A program made the translations under genes and the position numbers. Below the pieces are notes generated by a model that was not told the DNA's origin, made no database searches, and saw nothing but the letters and a program-made list of their open reading frames with translations. From Trichomonas vaginalis G3 (lineage: Eukaryota > Parabasalia > Trichomonadida > Trichomonadidae): a DNA stretch of 64,000 nucleotides. The DNA is taken from assembly GCF_026262505.1 (NCBI RefSeq), contig NC_067206.1:1302001-1366000 (forward strand), written 5' to 3'. Shown here piece after piece: positions 51,653 through 60,813 of the stretch (the stretch's first letter is position 1; every line of letters begins with the position of its first letter).

Positions 51653-52096
51653 TTATAACACTTCAGGATCTACATCTATTTCTTCTGCTTCATCCTCAAT
51701 GTCGATCTCTTCGACAGGTTTGATAGCAGCTTTGAGTAAGTTCTTACCCATTGTCTTAAGTTCAACTGGGTTATATTCTTTGTCTTTACTCTTTGTTGAT
51801 TTCGTGAGATCTACATATAAACAATAACTTTTAGTCTTGTCAAGGTTTATTCTCGCTGAGAAATGGTCAGGAATGTTTATAGCTATCTTTTCAAACTTGA
51901 GTAAATTAGCTAAACCTTCATTTGTGTATTTCTGCTTATCGACAAAGATCATGATCGGACTTGCACTATAACCATACTTTCCTTGACATAATGTTTGTGG
52001 TAAGCATATAAGTAGTCTCTTTGCTGTTTTATTTTGCTTCTTCACTTCATCTACAAACTGTTGGATCTTAAAGAACTTTATATGATGTTCAGACAT
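51653..52096 (-). CDS. Virus-like element protein with acidic tail
   Basis: 147 residues starting MSEHHIKFFKIQQFVDEV; a mixed alpha/beta body and a very acidic C-terminus (EEIDIEDEAEEIDVD). No family is recognised. It looks whole. Confidence 0.5.
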   Translation of the reverse strand: MSEHHIKFFKIQQFVDEVKKQNKTAKRLLICLPQTLCQGKYGYSASPIMIFVDKQKYTNEGLANLLKFEKIAINIPDHFSARINLDKTKSYCLYVDLTKSTKSKDKEYNPVELKTMGKNLLKAAIKPVEEIDIEDEAEEIDVDPEVL

Positions 52097-52160
52097 CTTT
52101 ATATACCCGATAAAAAGTTCAGATAAAAAAATAATTAGCTATATTTTTATTAGTGCATAA

Positions 52161-52334
52161 ATGAGTCTTTCTTTGAGATTTTCTGATGAAGATCTAACTT
52201 TGGTAAGATCTTTAAAAGATGATGAAAACATTCTTTCTGTCATTGATGAAGAAAAGAAATACTTCAGTAATGATGTAAAAATAGAGCTACTCATTCATAC
52301 TGAGAAACAGTTTGTGATCGTGATCTTGAGTTAA
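52161..52334 (+). CDS. Virus-like element small protein (57 residues)
   Basis: A short frame, MSLSLRFSDEDLTLVRSLKD to FVIVILS, convergent with and touching the fibre gene. Charged and helical. Unknown. Confidence 0.35.
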   Translation: MSLSLRFSDEDLTLVRSLKDDENILSVIDEEKKYFSNDVKIELLIHTEKQFVIVILS

Positions 52335-55000
52335 GCAGCTCTGAACCAAGCGAATACAGTCATAAATGGTGGTAAGAAGTCTTTTCCATTACCTGCTGGG
52401 TCTGTAATGCCAGCTACAACATGTGTATGATTTCCTGCAGTTCCACAGAAAATACCTGTGCTTGAATCTACTGGGTCACTTGAAATATCATATCTATGCA
52501 TTCCCTGTCTATCCGAACCTGCTGCAAGATTTGTATAACCTCTTTTTGTCATTGAATGTGAATGGTTTCCATTAGTAGATGTTGTTGCACTGAACCTATG
52601 GGAGTGTGGTGGAAGGTTTTCAACTCTGATAGTCTTTGAACCACCAAAGTCCATTGATGAGTTAGAACAGTAAAGAAACTGATCAACAATCGGTTGCCAA
52701 ACACCTCCATAAAGGGTTTGCGGGCTTGTTGAGCTCATTGATGTAAATATAGAACCAATTGGATACATCATGTCAAACATGTTAGAAGGTCTATAAGTAT
52801 AATCTACTGTGGTGACATCGTTCAAATAAAACTCAAACGTATCTCCAGGATGAATAGTTAAGTTTGTTCCATCTTTTTTGTGGAACACAAGTTCAATAGA
52901 TTTACCATGACTCAATGTATAGTAACTTGGACCTTTTTCTGATGGACCAATGTTATAATTTATAAATATTGCAACTTTACCCATATCATTATTACCAAAG
53001 CTAACTGTAATGCTTTCAGGTATTCCATTGTTTACAGATGCATTAGAGATCTTTGAGATCTGTTCATTAACATAAGTTTTGTCTGCTTTGTTGTCTAACA
53101 GAACTGGTAACTCATGTGCTTTAAAGTTGTTATAACTCATAGACATATTATATGCAGTACCATTCAAATTTTGCAAGGTCTCTGTTAAACTCATATGAGG
53201 ATCTTCTTGTGGAGCACTTGAGCCTAAAGTATAGTTCAAGATAATGTCATCAGCTCTTATTTTCTTGATTTGAACTGGTTGGTCATTATCAGCTCCTATT
53301 TTATTGATTATAACAGGTTTGTCTTCTCTTGAACGAATTGATTTAACTGTCAAAGGTTCAGTGAACTCATTATTTTTCAAAGGAATCAATGTTGTATTGA
53401 TGTTTTCACCATTAATATATACTTCTTTTGCATCAATACCAGATGGGAATGAAACTCTTTCATTAACTTTAACTGTTGTACCATCACCTGGGTACATATC
53501 TTTCTCTGGACCTTTGATTGTCTTAAGTATGACAGACTGTGATAAAGTATATTCTTTAGATGCAACTTTACGTATCTCTTCGTCAACATAACTTTTGTCA
53601 GCTTTGTCTGCAATCTTAAGTGCAGTTCTTCCTCCATTATTTTTGTTCTCCTCAACTTTCTTCGCTAATTCAGCAAGAATGAGATAAAGATAATCAGTAA
53701 GGTCATCAGTACCAGACATAGTAATATTATTGTTCTTTCTTGATGTATTAGCAACTTTCACTAAGGTCACAAAATCAGGGTACAAAGTACTTAACGTAGA
53801 AATGATTGTTTTTGGTCCAGGATCTTTCTCTTCTTTATCATTAGCATCACGTGCCATTAGAATTGGTTCCAAAGGTCCAGTCACATCAAAACTCTCAAGT
53901 TCCATATAACCTTCATTTCTGAATCTTTCTATATGAGTTATCTTCTGGAAACTTGTTTTAGTCTTTTCAACTAAATTTTTTATTCCATCCACAAAACCTC
54001 CTTTATGATTTGGACCAAGATTACCCAGAGTGTCAAGAACAGTATCTATACCTTCTTGACTTTCAACAAAAGCCCAAAGAGCATTTATTTGACTCTGGAG
54101 TGATATCCATGAGGCTGCAGTAGCTCCAGCGTTTGCTATGGCAAAGATGAATGATAAAGGGTTGAACTTAAGACCAGATTCTTTATCTTTGACAATTTCA
54201 ACGAAGTCATTGATATTTTTCTTCAAGTATTCCTTAGTCAGAAGAACTCCATCGCCAGCTATACCAGTTGCTTTTGTCTTTCCTTTAACATCAAATGTGA
54301 TTGGTTTCTTCAATAAAATAACTTCTGGTGTTGTACTGATGCTATCATTAGTGGAGAAAAATTCTCCGACATGACTTGCTAAGTATTCTTTCGTCAATAA
54401 TGTTCCATCACCAACAATACCAGTTGCTTTTGGACCATCTTCTGTGAATGTCAATGGTTTCTTTAACATAACTTTATCTAAGTATATTGCAATACCACTA
54501 TTTTGTACTTGTTCATGACCTAATATATAAGCAAATGCTGCGTTTAAAGCATTATACAATGTATCTTCTTTAAATGTTAATTGACTGTTTTCAATCATTG
54601 GTATATTGAACAGTGTAGACCTTGGGTCAAAATGAACTCCATGGTCAATCGATAATAACCGTTTAACATGATATATTATAGTCTCTAATGCTTCATTAAT
54701 ATTTACCTCACGAGTTTCTTGCAAACCATTACTCGCCATACATGAAAACATATAATCTCTATCAGTTGTGAAGAATGGAGCATCTAAGTAATTATTCTCT
54801 ACTTTTGTCACACGATTCTGTAACGCTTGAAGGTATTGATTTAAGTCTGTTTCAACAATTGTACCATCTGGTTGCTCGATAGGTAATATACCAGGACCGA
54901 TGGTAATGTCTTCATCAGCACCTTCTTTATGTATGACTAAAGCATTATCAGTAATTCTGAGAGTTATTCTTTATATTGAAGTACGCTAGACTTATAACAT
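52331..55000 (-). CDS. Virus-like element fibre with phage Gp10/collar-type end
   Basis: The main frame (about 826 residues) ends with MYPIGSIFTSMSS, YGGVWQPIVDQFLYC, NLPPHSHRF, repeated His-X-His pairs and DFLPPFMTVFAWFRAA. This is the pattern of the C-terminal receptor-binding/collar domain of phage tail fibres and baseplate Gp10 (YPIGSIY, FGGxW, PxHxH, PPYxTVYxW). The body has repeats such as MLKKPLTFTEDG and LLKKPITFDVKG, each followed by DGxLLTKEYL, typical of fibre shafts. It could bind a cell surface. The N-terminal edge is uncertain and the gene may have about one break there. A phage-type fibre in a eukaryotic Maverick is notable. Confidence 0.75.
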
Positions 55001-55045
55001 TCATATGCATATGGAACAACACTCATTCTTTTACTACATATAAAA

Positions 55046-55417
55046 ATGATGTATTATCTACAATCGACTGATCCTAATAACTACGGGACAATACAGTTTC
55101 AAGCAGATCCTAACATGGGGCATCCAAGTAAGATAAAGATGAGAGTAAAAAGTGTCAGTACTATGGCGAACTTTATTGTTTGTGACGAAACAGATTATTT
55201 TGTCTTACAGTTAGACGAAGATGGAGAAGAAAAGGTGTGTACATTTAAGTCAGCTCTTTCATTTGATATGGATACTATTGTATCAAAACTACAAGAGATT
55301 GTAACAAAACAGTTTGATTATTATAACAAGAAAAAAGGTCAACATAATGTAACAGTTTCACTGAGTGCTACGAATCAACTTATATTTACGTCACAGGACA
55401 AAGGACATAAAGTCTAG
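55046..55417 (+). CDS. Virus-like element protein, unknown
   Basis: 123 residues starting MMYYLQSTDPNNYGTIQF, beta-rich (VTVSLSATNQLIFTS). It is divergent from the fibre gene and close to the scaffold gap. No family is recognised. Confidence 0.45.
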   Translation: MMYYLQSTDPNNYGTIQFQADPNMGHPSKIKMRVKSVSTMANFIVCDETDYFVLQLDEDGEEKVCTFKSALSFDMDTIVSKLQEIVTKQFDYYNKKKGQHNVTVSLSATNQLIFTSQDKGHKV

Positions 55418-55426
55418 GAGAGAGAT

Positions 55427-55656
55427 TTTCATATAGATTATATATCTGAAGGGAAACGAAAAATGTGGAAGAAATTGAGCTAATACAAGTTGACCTTCAT
55501 CTTCTCTACAGACGATCGTGCGTTAAAAAATATAGGAATAAAATAAATTCATGTTATGCAAATATGCTGATGAATATGCAAATACGAGAGCACACTTTAT
55601 GTGAGAATTTATATGAAAACAAAATTCACGAATGTCGTATTTCAAGATCTACGAAG
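55427..55656 (+). repeat. Near-copy of 56675-56903 beside the scaffold gap
   Basis: These 230 bases match 56675-56903 almost base for base with scattered small differences, and stop at the run of N. The pattern fits a low-quality contig end that should have overlapped the next contig, rather than a true repeat. Confidence 0.75.
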
Positions 55657-55756
55657 NNNNNNNNNNNNNNNNNNNNNNNNNNNNNNNNNNNNNNNNNNNN
55701 NNNNNNNNNNNNNNNNNNNNNNNNNNNNNNNNNNNNNNNNNNNNNNNNNNNNNNNN
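55657..55756. other. Scaffold gap (100 N)
   Basis: Exactly 100 N, the usual placeholder for a gap of unknown size. Order and spacing of element genes across it are uncertain. Confidence 0.98.
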
Positions 55757-56446
55757 TTTAAAAGTCTCCGATGTCCATTCATGGTACCCCAGTCAAACCC
55801 TTTTTTTCTCTTCGTTATCCTTTTTCTCCCACATATTTCCTTATCCGGTTATCTTCTCATTAACTTACTAGCCACATATTCCTTTATTGCTTCTTTTCAA
55901 AGGCTAACGTTTAAGTTTTGTATATCAGATATAAATCTGTATGAGATCTTCTTATAGGAATATTCGTTTCAGCTCTCTGTCACTTCACTTGACATTTTGT
56001 ATCTGTCAACATATGTTTTGTCTGCTAAGTCTCAGGATGTGAGTATTTTTTTGATTTGCATAAGCCATTGTTAGCCTCTTTCTTCTTCTTTGCTATTTGC
56101 ATGTTTTCTAACATATGTTTGTCTGCTTTGTTGTCAACATCCGCTTTTCAAGAGAGAAGTCATTTATAGGTTTTTTTTTCTGTTCGCGGTTTAAGTTCCT
56201 TTTGTGGATTTATACAGACAGTATTGGTTCTTATGTGGTTCTTGAACAGAACTTATCTGACTCATTGGGTTAATGTCGAGTTTTTCAAGTTTCCTTCTGT
56301 TTCAATGACTCCAGATATCTGTTAGTAATAGTTTGAACGAAGTTTGTTGTGTTCTTTATTTTATAGGGTGTGCAAAAATGAGTTGTCGGTGGTGTTGTAT
56401 TCTGTCGTGGCTCATGGAAGCAGAATCTTTCTATTCTAGATAAAAT
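55757..56446 (+). other. Gene-free stretch after the gap
   Basis: T-rich sequence with no convincing coding frame on either strand. Its texture differs from the element genes around it, and it may be low-quality sequence. Confidence 0.35.
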
Positions 56447-57223
56447 ATGCTTCCAATAGAAAAAGAAAATTCAAGAGTTGCTACAACTAAACCATTAGAT
56501 GAACTTTTTACTAATGTCGGTCAAAAGTTTGAGACAGAGACCGTAAAGCATGAAGGCTATCGTTTTGACTACCCATTAAGATGGCTAAGAGACCCATCTG
56601 TCACAAAAGCTATTGGCTTTCGTAGAATGAAGTTTGTGTCTGTAGAAGATAAAAGTTTTCCATTTATTGTAAGGTTTCATATAGATTATATATCTGAAGG
56701 GAAACGAAAAATGTGGGAAGAAATTGAGCTAATACAAGTTGACCTTTCATCTTCTCTACAGACTGCGTTAAAAAATATAGAAGATAAAATAAATTCATGT
56801 TATGCAAAATATGCTGATGAATATGCAAATACCGAGAGCACACTTTATGTGAGAATTGTATATGACAAACAAAATTCACAAGTGTCATTTCAAATCTACG
56901 AAGACAATCCAAAGAAAGACGAACAAATATATACAGAATTCACTGCAATGTCATGGTATTATTTGCAAAGAATGTTAAATCAGAAAGTCAAACTTCCTTT
57001 TAGCAAATATTTACAGTCGATATGCAAGAGATGAACCATATTTATTTAAAGATGTTTTCGACCCAGCTGCTATTATTGTTCATGCTTCATTTCTGGCGCT
57101 CAAAACTCTTTCTTATGCTTGGCAAATGACTTTTTACGAAAAACCTACAAAGTTATACGAACCACCAAGTGGAAGTATTCAGACTTTCAAGTATGGTTTA
57201 CTACAGATGGAAGAAAAAGAATA
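56447..57223 (+). pseudogene. Virus-like element protein, unknown, broken
   Basis: Starts MLPIEKENSRVATTKPLDEL; a mixed alpha/beta protein of about 195 residues in its first part, with coding character continuing to 57223. About one break. No family is recognised. Confidence 0.45.
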
Positions 57224-57301
57224 ATTCCATTATACCATGCGTTTACTTAGAACTTAGTTTCATATACAACTACTATCGAACGGTAAAAATATAATTTTTT
57301 A

Positions 57302-57539
57302 ATACGGTTGAGGTGTTGGATTTGGTTGCCAACTAGACTGTGGTGCAGGTTCAGGCTGTTTGTATAACAGGAGCTTGCTCTTCTGGTTCAGGTCTTAGGT
57401 ATAATACCAACAAACTGACCTACCCTTTTACCAATATTTTTGACCCGTTCCAAATTCCTCTTCCGACAGATTTTATTCCATTCCATATACCTCTTCCAAC
57501 ATTTCGAAAGAAGTTTCCTATCTTACTGAAGAAACCCAT
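57302..57539 (-). pseudogene. Virus-like element pVI-like small protein, broken
   Basis: The minus strand encodes MGFFSKIGNFFRNVGRGIWN and a repeat of the GRGIWNG unit, an amphipathic pattern like the other pVI-like proteins in this window, then a Pro/Gln-rich tail. About one or two breaks. Confidence 0.5.
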
Positions 57540-57618
57540 TTTACTATATGTAAAAATCTAATGTCCGCCTAGTCTCTTACGTTTCCTGTTGAGTTCCATA
57601 GCATTCTTTAACTGGAGC

Positions 57619-57918
57619 TCATACATTCTGTTTCTCCTCTGGTAAAACATATTCTGGGTCAACTCCTGTGTTCGCGTCATCTGCATAAAGTTGTTTATAT
57701 CCCACTTCGGGGTTTGTATAAAACTCTTTCCATCTCATATTTGCATACCATGGTGGCAAACCTAACGCAGCGTCATTTGACATGGCAGTTTGCATTTGTA
57801 CATCTGTTGGCACTTGACCATAGTTTGCCATTGCAGTTTGTATTCTAACTTCATTTGGAATATTCTCTGGGTTTGGTTGTCCAGGTTGCTGTGCATTCGC
57901 TAAGTTCTGTGCGTCCAT
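57619..57918 (-). CDS. Virus-like element protein, unknown
   Basis: 99 residues starting MDAQNLANAQQPGQPNPEN; Asn/Gln/Pro-rich with two short repeats (RIQTAMANYGQVPTDV and MQTAMSNDA). No family is recognised. Confidence 0.45.
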   Translation of the reverse strand: MDAQNLANAQQPGQPNPENIPNEVRIQTAMANYGQVPTDVQMQTAMSNDAALGLPPWYANMRWKEFYTNPEVGYKQLYADDANTGVDPEYVLPEEKQNV

Positions 57919-58072
57919 TTAATATTAGATAAAAATATCTCTTACGAGTAATATGCTGAACATTTGCAGGCATTGGTTCATCTTCATATTCTCTGTACTT
58001 TTCTGCCACGTCAAAGAAATAAATGACACAATGGAAAAAACCTAAAACAAGTAGTCCGATTTCAAACCACAT
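57851..58072 (-). CDS. Virus-like element small membrane protein
   Basis: 73 residues with an N-terminal membrane helix (MWFEIGLLVLGFFHCVIYFF) and a charged tail. It overlaps the start of the next gene in another frame, so its end is uncertain. Confidence 0.4.
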   Translation of the reverse strand: MWFEIGLLVLGFFHCVIYFFDVAEKYREYEDEPMPANVQHITRKRYFYLILNGRTELSECTATWTTKPREYSK

Positions 58073-58874
58073 TTACTTACTAGTAAAATTTCTTTGTTAT
58101 GACACTTTTTCCGGTTTATAGGACCTCTCTCATATTCTATCTTATCGTATCTAAAATCATAGTCATGTATGTCCTCTAACCATCTCATGACACTTTCCAA
58201 ACCACTTTTATCGGATGTAAAGTAAAAGCATGGATGGTTATGTAAAACGTCTAAAGTTTCTAAAGAGTCTCTCAAAGTCCAGTCTACTTGGTATTGAAAA
58301 TCATATGTGTTATAGAACGGCGGGTCTACTATAAAGAAAACATTTTCCTTGTTTTTATATTTTTCATACAACTCTGTCCAACGACATCTCACAAACTCTA
58401 TACCCTCAGTATATTTTTCTATGTTCTCTTTGAAAACTTTGTATAGTTAAGATATAAAACGTTTGACATAAGTGTTTCAATGTCATGAACTCTTATAGAA
58501 CCACTATACAATAGTCTAGAAGATATACTATCCCAGTCAATATACTCTGCCTTTTTCAAAACCTCTCTGACAGTATTTTTCTTATCTAATGGTATACGTT
58601 CCATCTTACCTATAGGTATCTTTTCTTTTAACTCTTTCAATATTTTGTTTGTGTCTGGTATATGTTTGAGACGGTTCATATAGTTGTCGAAGTCATTGCA
58701 TATAATCTTCGAGTCAGGAAATACAGTATGGCACAAATGAGATATATAGAAACTTCCACCGAACAAATCTACAAATGTTAGACCATTCGGTAGTTTCTTA
58801 AGTTCTCTCAATATAATATCTTTACATTTACTCTTATTTCCAAAGAACGGTAACGGTGGTTTTGTAAAATTCAT
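58042..58874 (-). pseudogene. Virus-like element D12-class adenine methylase 2, broken
   Basis: A relative of the 48065 methylase, with KPPLPFFGNKSK, VDLFGGSFYIS and a DPPF in place of DPPY. About one break. Two TCACTTTT initiator sites on the minus strand lie before the ATG at 58874. The level of difference from copy 1 shows the pair is old, not a recent duplicate. Confidence 0.75.
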
Positions 58875-59951
58875 TTATATATAATAATAAAAATGTTTTT
58901 ACCCGAAAAGTGACAGAAAAGTGACAAAACATGAAAACATATATAATTTGTGAAAAGCTCCTGGAAGACCCGTATATAAGAACTTCAGATGGAACACATA
59001 CTTTTTCAGTAAGGACATATGAGGTGAGATTTCACCTCTTTTTTCACCTCATTTCTCACCTCTTGAATTTTCATGAATTTCTTCGTAAAGACTTTGTTAA
59101 GACTTCTTCGTAAAGACTTTGTTAAGACTTCTTCGTAAAGACTTTGTCAAGACTTCTTCGTAAAGACTTTGTTAAGACTTCTTCGTAAATGACCCAAAAA
59201 TATATTTTAGGTGAAGAGGTGAGATTTCACCTCTTTTTTCACCTCATTTCTCACCTCTTGAATTTTCATGAATTTCTTCGTAAAGACTTTGTCAAGACTT
59301 CTTCGTAAAGACTTTGTTAAGACTTCTTCGTAAATGTTTTGTCAAGACTTCTTCGTAAAGACTTTGTTGAGATTTCTTCGTAAAGACTTTGTCAAGATTT
59401 CATCGTAAAGACTTTGTTGAGATTTCTTCGTAAATGACCCTAGTAGTATATTTTTGGTGTAAATTTCATGAAAATTCAAGAGGGTGAAAAATTAGGTGAA
59501 AAAACAGGTGAAATCTCACCTCTTCACCTAAAATATATTTTTGGTGTAAAATTCAAGAGGGTGAAAAATTAGGTGAAAAAACAGGTGAAATCTCACCTCT
59601 TCACCTAAAATATATTTTTGTCTGATTTTACGAAGAAAGTCTTGACAAAACATTTACGAAGAAGAAGTCTTGACAAAACATTTACGAAGAAAGTCTTGAC
59701 AAAAACATTTACGAAGAAGTCTTGACAAAACATTTACGAAGAAGAAGTCTTGACAAAACATTTACGAAGAAGTCTTGACAAAACATTTACGAAGAAGTCT
59801 TGACAAAACATTTACGAAGAAGTCTTGACAAAACATTTACGAAGAGTCTTGACAAAACATGAAAACATATATAATTTGTGAAAAAGTGAAACATTATATA
59901 ATGTTTTGACCAAGAAGACTAACAATTTTCCGAATAAAAACTTCATTTATA
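58875..59951. repeat. Direct and inverted repeat arrays at right side of element 1
   Basis: A forward array of about 25-base units (CTTCGTAAAGACTTTGTTAA type) lies at 59081-59194 and 59273-59443. Each is preceded by an AGGTGAGATTTCACCT-containing block (59021 and 59211). Two inverted blocks follow (about 59455-59620), then an inverted array (59629-59851, units with GTCTTGACAAAACATTTACG). The string GACAAAACATGAAAACATAT occurs at both ends (58922 and about 59848) in the same orientation. The whole can fold into a long hairpin. It may be a terminal or origin region. Confidence 0.8.
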
Positions 59952-60209
59952 CTAAACATCTTCAGGGCTAGAAGGCACGAAGTGCCTGGAAGCCCCACTC
60001 CCTTTTTTTTTTTTTTTTTTTTTTTTTTTACATGTTGTCAATTCTTCAAATAATTTTTTATTATTAGCATAATAGTCATTAAATTCTTCAACAGATGAAA
60101 AAATTTTTATTTCAGTAATTGGTTTAACAACGTTTATTTTTTGTTGAACATTTTCACTTTCATTTATTTCTTCCTCCTCTGTTTCATTTATTTTTAAAAT
60201 CGGTTTCAT
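59952..60209 (-). CDS. Virus-like element 2 small protein with Lys run
   Basis: 85 residues: an acidic first half (NETEEEEINESENV) and a run of nine lysines encoded by a 27-base T tract on the plus strand, then GSGASRHFVPSSPEDV encoded by the GC-rich hairpin. The last part may not be genuine coding sequence. Confidence 0.35.
   Translation of the reverse strand: MKPILKINETEEEEINESENVQQKINVVKPITEIKIFSSVEEFNDYYANNKKLFEELTTCKKKKKKKKKGSGASRHFVPSSPEDV
59965..60029. repeat. GC-rich hairpin followed by 27 T
   Basis: Stems GGGCT/AGCCC and AGGCAC/GTGCCT around a GAA loop (59965-59995), then ACTCCC and 27 T (60003-60029). In AT-rich DNA this is a striking block at the junction of the two elements. Confidence 0.7.
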
Positions 60210-60275
60210 TTATCATTAAATAAAAATTAGAATATAAGTGATGAAATATATTTTTTAATTAATATTAAATCAGAA

Positions 60276-60509
60276 ATGGCGGCAGGATTCTTTAAAAAAT
60301 TATGGGATGGAATTAAGAAAGCTGCGGTTGGGTTCATAAAAATTATTAAACCTGTTGCAAACTTTTTGGCACCAGTAGCGAAAACGGCAGGAACTATCAT
60401 AGGTGGAGTATTAGGTACTAAAGCAGGTAATCCGGCAATGGGAGCACAAGCAGGTAACGCAATTGGTGGAATAGCTGAAGGAATACTTAATAAAATAGGA
60501 GGTAGATAG
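60276..60509 (+). CDS. Virus-like element 2 pVI-like small protein A
   Basis: 77 residues starting MAAGFFKKLWDGIKKAAVGF, then a Gly/Ala-rich hydrophobic part. An amphipathic, probably membrane-active peptide of the pVI-like kind. It looks whole. Confidence 0.55.
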   Translation: MAAGFFKKLWDGIKKAAVGFIKIIKPVANFLAPVAKTAGTIIGGVLGTKAGNPAMGAQAGNAIGGIAEGILNKIGGR

Positions 60510-60529
60510 TGGAAAAATAAATATTATTT

Positions 60530-60745
60530 TTATCTTAGTATCGGTTGTAGTCTTTGATAAACTTTTTCTCCTTTATTTAATATTTCTCTTATTGGGGCGG
60601 CTTTTGGTGTTATTGATTCAGCAACGTCACTAATTGCTTCTTTATTCTTAAATATCCAATTTGCTCCTTTCTTCATTGTTTCCCAAACTTTATGCGCTCC
60701 TCTTTTTACTTTATCCCACAGTTTCTTAAATATACCTGCAGCCAT
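60530..60745 (-). CDS. Virus-like element 2 pVI-like small protein B
   Basis: 71 residues starting MAAGIFKKLWDKVKRGAHKV, clearly related to protein A in its first 15 residues but on the other strand. The two genes converge. It looks whole. Confidence 0.55.
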   Translation of the reverse strand: MAAGIFKKLWDKVKRGAHKVWETMKKGANWIFKNKEAISDVAESITPKAAPIREILNKGEKVYQRLQPILR

Positions 60746-60813
60746 AGTTGATTATTTCATTAAAATTAAAAATTCATTTTCATTTTTTAATTTTGATTTT
60801 TTTTTAATAATAA

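Larger units (their letters stand above)
39050..59900. mobile_element. Maverick/Polinton-like virus-like element 1
   Basis: About 20.8 kb of DNA with genes on both strands. It carries a packaging ATPase, an integrase with chromo-like tail, pVI-like small proteins, a Pro/Thr-rich repeat protein, a fibre with phage-type end and two adenine methylases. This set fits a Maverick/Polinton, a family very abundant in T. vaginalis. I did not see a protein-primed DNA polymerase, a cysteine protease or a clear major capsid gene. Edges are approximate: a hairpin near 39052 on the left and repeat arrays ending near 59900 on the right; matching long terminal repeats were not identified. A scaffold gap lies inside. 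Several genes are broken (about six to eight breaks in all) while others look whole, so the element is probably young. Confidence 0.75.

Noticed and set aside
57340-57561. Plus-strand frame of 73 codons
   Set aside because: Shadow of the pVI-like coding sequence on the minus strand.
59021-59851. CRISPR-like array
   Set aside because: Units are tandem without unique spacers, have internal variation and occur in both orientations in eukaryotic element DNA.
59965-60029. Bacterial-type intrinsic terminator (hairpin plus T run)
   Set aside because: The form is similar, but the context is eukaryotic element DNA and the T run does not directly follow the stem; listed as a repeat instead.
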